Origin: an uncultured Ruminococcus sp.
GTDB taxonomy: Bacteria > Bacillota > Clostridia > Oscillospirales > CAG-272
DNA: 8,446 nt
Assembly (NCBI GenBank): GCA_902783705.1
Contig: CACZSA010000291.1
Coordinates: 1-8,446, forward strand
Direction of reading: 5' to 3'
Numbering within the stretch: position 1 is the first letter of the stretch; every line of letters begins with the position of its first letter. Positions 6,524 through 8,446 of the stretch are shown here, piece by piece. The notes under the pieces are model-generated. The model worked only from the letters and a program-made list of their open reading frames with translations. It searched no databases and was not told the origin of the DNA. The translations under genes were made by a program, and so were the position numbers.

Positions 6524-7531
6524 ATGCGTCCAAAAGCCATGATCCGTTTCGCGGCGGGCCTCTGCGCCCTGCTCCTGCTTTTGCTCCCCGCGGGATGCGG
6601 GAAGGGGGAGGAGACCCCGGCGGCGCGATGGACGAGGGAGGAGTACGTCCTCCCGGCAAACTGGGACCCGGGTCCGATCCAGTCCTGCGTCGGCGGGACG
6701 CTTTCGGTCGTCGGGTATCACCTGACCGGGGACGAGAAGATCTGCCTCTTCACCCTGGACGAGGGCGGCGGTTATACCGAAAAGCGCGAACTCCCGGAGA
6801 TGGAGCGTCTCCGTTCTCCGCGGTGGGAAGGGAGCACCTTCTACGGCCTGAAGGATATCGAGGGGGAGTGGACCTTCGTGCGGTACGACGAGGAGGGGAA
6901 TCTGCTCGAATCGCGTCCGACCGCCGGGATTTTGCCGGACGAGCCGGAATTCAAGCCCGTCGAAGCGGTGCGCACGCCGGACGGGACGCTGTTTTGGATG
7001 TCCTATTCTTGCCTCGCCATTGTCCCGCCGGAGGGGGAAGCCTCGACCCTCAGGCCCGCCTGGCACACGGAATTCGACCGCCTGTTCCTGTCTCCGGACG
7101 GAGGCGTGGGCGTCTGGGTGCGGGTCGAGAGAGGATGGGGTGTCGTGCGGATCGGGAAGAGATCGGACGGGTCGTGGCTCCGCGACGGCATTGCGTATGT
7201 GCCGGAAGATCCGCCTCAGGCGGGCATCGAGGTCGAGCCCCTCGGCTTTGACGCGGAGGGACGTTTCCTCTGGGCGCAGGGGAACGGGATCGGCGCCGTG
7301 TGTTGGGACGAAGAAGGTCCGAAGAGGATGTGGTTCCTCGATTACGAAGAAGAGGGGCTGGACATGGCAAAATATGCCGTCTCGCTGCTCCCGGACCGCC
7401 GGACGCTGGTCTTCTCACGGCGGGAGCTCAAGGATCCGAGGCTGGAAGGCGAGAGCGACGCCGAATACCGGGCGCGGACCGGCGGGGCGAGGTGGCGCAC
7501 GCGCTTCCTCGTTCTCACGCCCGCCTCCTGA
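6524..7531 (+). CDS. Predicted lipoprotein, beta-propeller-like, function unknown
   Basis: This 335-residue exported protein is of unknown function. The N-terminus has Arg/Lys residues, a Leu-rich core (13-21) and LPAGC with Cys25, a plausible lipobox (Pro at -3 is unusual), so it should be lipid-anchored on the outer face of the membrane. The rest is rich in Trp, Gly and Asp-Gly turns with repeated strand-turn-strand stretches of about 45-50 residues (for example LSPDGGVGVWVRV and DAEGRFLWAQG), suggesting a beta-propeller. No catalytic site is seen. The ATG at 6524 is chosen because AGGGGAGA (6512-6519) is well placed and the signal peptide starts there; an in-frame start at 6446 lies inside the promoter. 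From memory, similar clostridial lipoproteins continue into a solute-binding domain that is absent here, so this copy may be C-terminally truncated. Confidence 0.82.
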   Translation: MRPKAMIRFAAGLCALLLLLLPAGCGKGEETPAARWTREEYVLPANWDPGPIQSCVGGTLSVVGYHLTGDEKICLFTLDEGGGYTEKRELPEMERLRSPRWEGSTFYGLKDIEGEWTFVRYDEEGNLLESRPTAGILPDEPEFKPVEAVRTPDGTLFWMSYSCLAIVPPEGEASTLRPAWHTEFDRLFLSPDGGVGVWVRVERGWGVVRIGKRSDGSWLRDGIAYVPEDPPQAGIEVEPLGFDAEGRFLWAQGNGIGAVCWDEEGPKRMWFLDYEEEGLDMAKYAVSLLPDRRTLVFSRRELKDPRLEGESDAEYRARTGGARWRTRFLVLTPAS

Positions 7532-7558
7532 CTTGCCCGAATATTTACGTCCGGGGGC

Positions 7559-7587
7559 TTGACTTTCCCGCGCTTTTATGCCATAAT
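7559..7587 (+). promoter_or_regulatory. Promoter of the Fe-S scaffold gene (extended -10)
   Basis: The -35 TTGACT (7559-7564) and -10 CATAAT (7582-7587) are 17 bases apart, and TG at 7579-7580 gives an extended -10. Transcription should begin near 7594, within a perfect 10-base palindrome (ATGGGCCCAT, 7593-7602) that could be an operator or a 5'-end stem. The resulting leader is about 107 bases long. Confidence 0.82.
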
Positions 7588-7641
7588 AAAAGATGGGCCC
7601 ATGGGTCCGTCCGCGCCCGTCGGATCGCGCTCCATGGGAAA

Positions 7642-7676
7642 CAGGCGACGAGACTGTCCAGACAGAAGAATCGCTG
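7642..7676 (+). promoter_or_regulatory. Leader stem-loop upstream of the Fe-S scaffold gene
   Basis: CAGGCGA (7642-7648, one G bulged) pairs with TCGCTG (7671-7676), and an inner stem CTGT/ACAG (7654-7657 with 7662-7665) closes a 4-base loop. The structure ends 11 bases before the ribosome binding site (7687-7694). No run of Ts follows, so it is not a terminator. It could stabilise the mRNA or affect translation. I do not recognise it as a known riboswitch. Confidence 0.35.
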
Positions 7677-7701
7677 ATTATATTAGTAGGAGGAAAGACC
7701 T

Positions 7702-8394
7702 ATGAATACCACCGCAGAAATCACAAATATGTGTCCTGTCGCAAAAGGCGCATATCACGGCCCCGCTCCGATCCCGGAAGAGGGAAAATGGGTGCAGGCG
7801 AAGGAGATCAAGGATATCTCCGGCTTCACGCACGGCATCGGCTGGTGCGCTCCCCAGCAGGGCACCTGCAAGCTGACCCTGAACGTCAAGGACGGCATCA
7901 TCGAAGAGGCGCTCGTCGAGACGATCGGCTGCTCCGGCATGACCCACTCCGCCGCGATGGCGTCTGAGATCCTGATCGGCAAGACGCTCCTCGAAGCCCT
8001 GAACACGGACCTTGTGTGCGACGCGATCAACACCGCGATGCGCGAACTGTTCCTGCAGATCGTGTACGGCCGTACCCAGAGCGCGTTCTCCGAGGGCGGC
8101 CTGCTCGTCGGCGCGTCCCTCGAGGACCTCGGCAAGGGGCTCCGCTCCCAGGTCGGCACGATGTTCGCGACGAAGGAAAAGGGCCCGCGTTACCTCGAGA
8201 TGACCGAGGGCTACTGCTCCCGCATGGCGCTGAACGCCGACAACGAGATCATCGGCTACGAATTCATCAGCCTCGGCAAGATGATGGACTTCATCAAGGC
8301 CGGCATGGATGCGAACGAGGCTCTCGAAAAGGCAAAGGGCCACTACGGTCAGTGGGACAACGCGGCGAAGTATATCGATCCGCGTAAAGACTAA
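7702..8394 (+). CDS. IscU/NifU-like Fe-S cluster scaffold homologue (GGGtGRT-associated family)
   Basis: This 230-residue cytoplasmic protein has a U-type scaffold signature: a GIGWCAPQQGTCKL segment (45-58), a beta strand, ETIGC with Cys77, then SAAMASE and GKTLLEA (94-99), the counterpart of the IscU GCGSA...GKSLDEA region. It is longer than IscU (about 130 residues), with an extra region from roughly 104 to 170 and a C-terminal helical tail. The IscU Cys-Gly-Asp of the first ligand loop aligns with Gln53-Gly54-Thr55, while Cys49 and Cys56 lie close by, so cluster binding, if any, must use a different ligand set. Other cysteines are at 11, 106 and 172. TAGGAGGA (7687-7694) supports the ATG. 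It is followed after 14 bases by a GGGtGRT-family gene, a pairing I recall from many anaerobic Firmicutes. Its exact biochemical role is, to my knowledge, not established. Confidence 0.88.
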   Translation: MNTTAEITNMCPVAKGAYHGPAPIPEEGKWVQAKEIKDISGFTHGIGWCAPQQGTCKLTLNVKDGIIEEALVETIGCSGMTHSAAMASEILIGKTLLEALNTDLVCDAINTAMRELFLQIVYGRTQSAFSEGGLLVGASLEDLGKGLRSQVGTMFATKEKGPRYLEMTEGYCSRMALNADNEIIGYEFISLGKMMDFIKAGMDANEALEKAKGHYGQWDNAAKYIDPRKD

Positions 8395-8408
8395 GGGAGG
8401 TGCACAGT

Positions 8409-8446
8409 ATGGCTTTATTTGAAAACTACGACAGACGTATAGAGAA
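8409..8446 (+). CDS. GGGtGRT-family protein, 5' fragment cut by window end
   Basis: Only the first 12 codons are present (MALFENYDRRIE). They match the start I recall for GGGtGRT proteins (MALFE-Y-RRI), a family named after a conserved motif that lies beyond this window and without an assigned function that I know of. GGGAGGTG (8395-8402), right after the scaffold stop, gives an excellent ribosome binding site, and the 14-base gap implies one transcript with the scaffold gene. The identification rests on the N-terminus and the neighbour. Confidence 0.75.
   Translation, partial: MALFENYDRRIE

Noticed and set aside
5879..6540. Short minus-strand frames in the repeat nest (5879-6169, 5947-6222, 6289-6540)
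   Set aside because: They fall over inverted repeats and promoters, lack ribosome binding sites and have no recognisable domain. They look like chance openings.
7532..7558. Terminator after the lipoprotein gene
   Set aside because: No stem followed by a T run was found before the next promoter, so read-through into the scaffold operon cannot be excluded.

Overview
The window looks like chromosomal DNA from a GC-rich anaerobic Bacillota, most likely an uncultured gut-type Clostridia. Evidence: AGGAGG-type ribosome binding sites, promoters close to or matching the sigma-A consensus with 17-bp spacers, a Clostridia-type heterodimeric ABC exporter, and an Fe-S scaffold/GGGtGRT gene pair that is common in anaerobic Firmicutes. 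All genes I can support lie on the + strand. This taxonomic reading is from pattern recognition only; no search was run.

Layout. 1-236 is non-coding, with GC-rich hairpins and long C tracts. An extended -10 promoter (237-265) starts a tight operon: two ABC exporter half-transporters (367-2199 and 2199-4040, overlapping by one base), a small P-loop NTPase/kinase-like protein of unknown role (4044-4712) and pyroglutamyl-peptidase I (pcp, 4725-5342). It closes at a strong intrinsic terminator (5363-5395). A perfect-consensus promoter (5406-5434) then drives a less GC-rich gene for a four-helix membrane protein of unknown function (5464-6051). 6052-6445 is a non-coding nest of repeats. Its centrepiece is a 188-bp inverted-repeat element (6181-6368) whose two arms each carry a 7-bp side hairpin of different sequence but identical fold. 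Another perfect-consensus promoter (6446-6474) drives a predicted lipoprotein (6524-7531). An extended -10 promoter (7559-7587) with a structured leader drives an IscU/NifU-like Fe-S scaffold homologue (7702-8394) and, 14 bases on, the first codons of a GGGtGRT-family protein cut by the window edge (8409-8446).

How the genes work together. The two ABC subunits should form one heterodimeric exporter: the non-canonical Walker B of the first and the non-canonical signature of the second fall in the same nucleotide site, leaving one intact site. The kinase-like protein and Pcp are translationally close to the exporter, so a shared task involving a peptide or small molecule is possible but unproven. 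The scaffold/GGGtGRT pair is the most interesting uncharacterised system here: the scaffold keeps the U-type fold signature but lacks the usual first Cys and Asp cluster ligands, and its partner has no assigned function that I know of.
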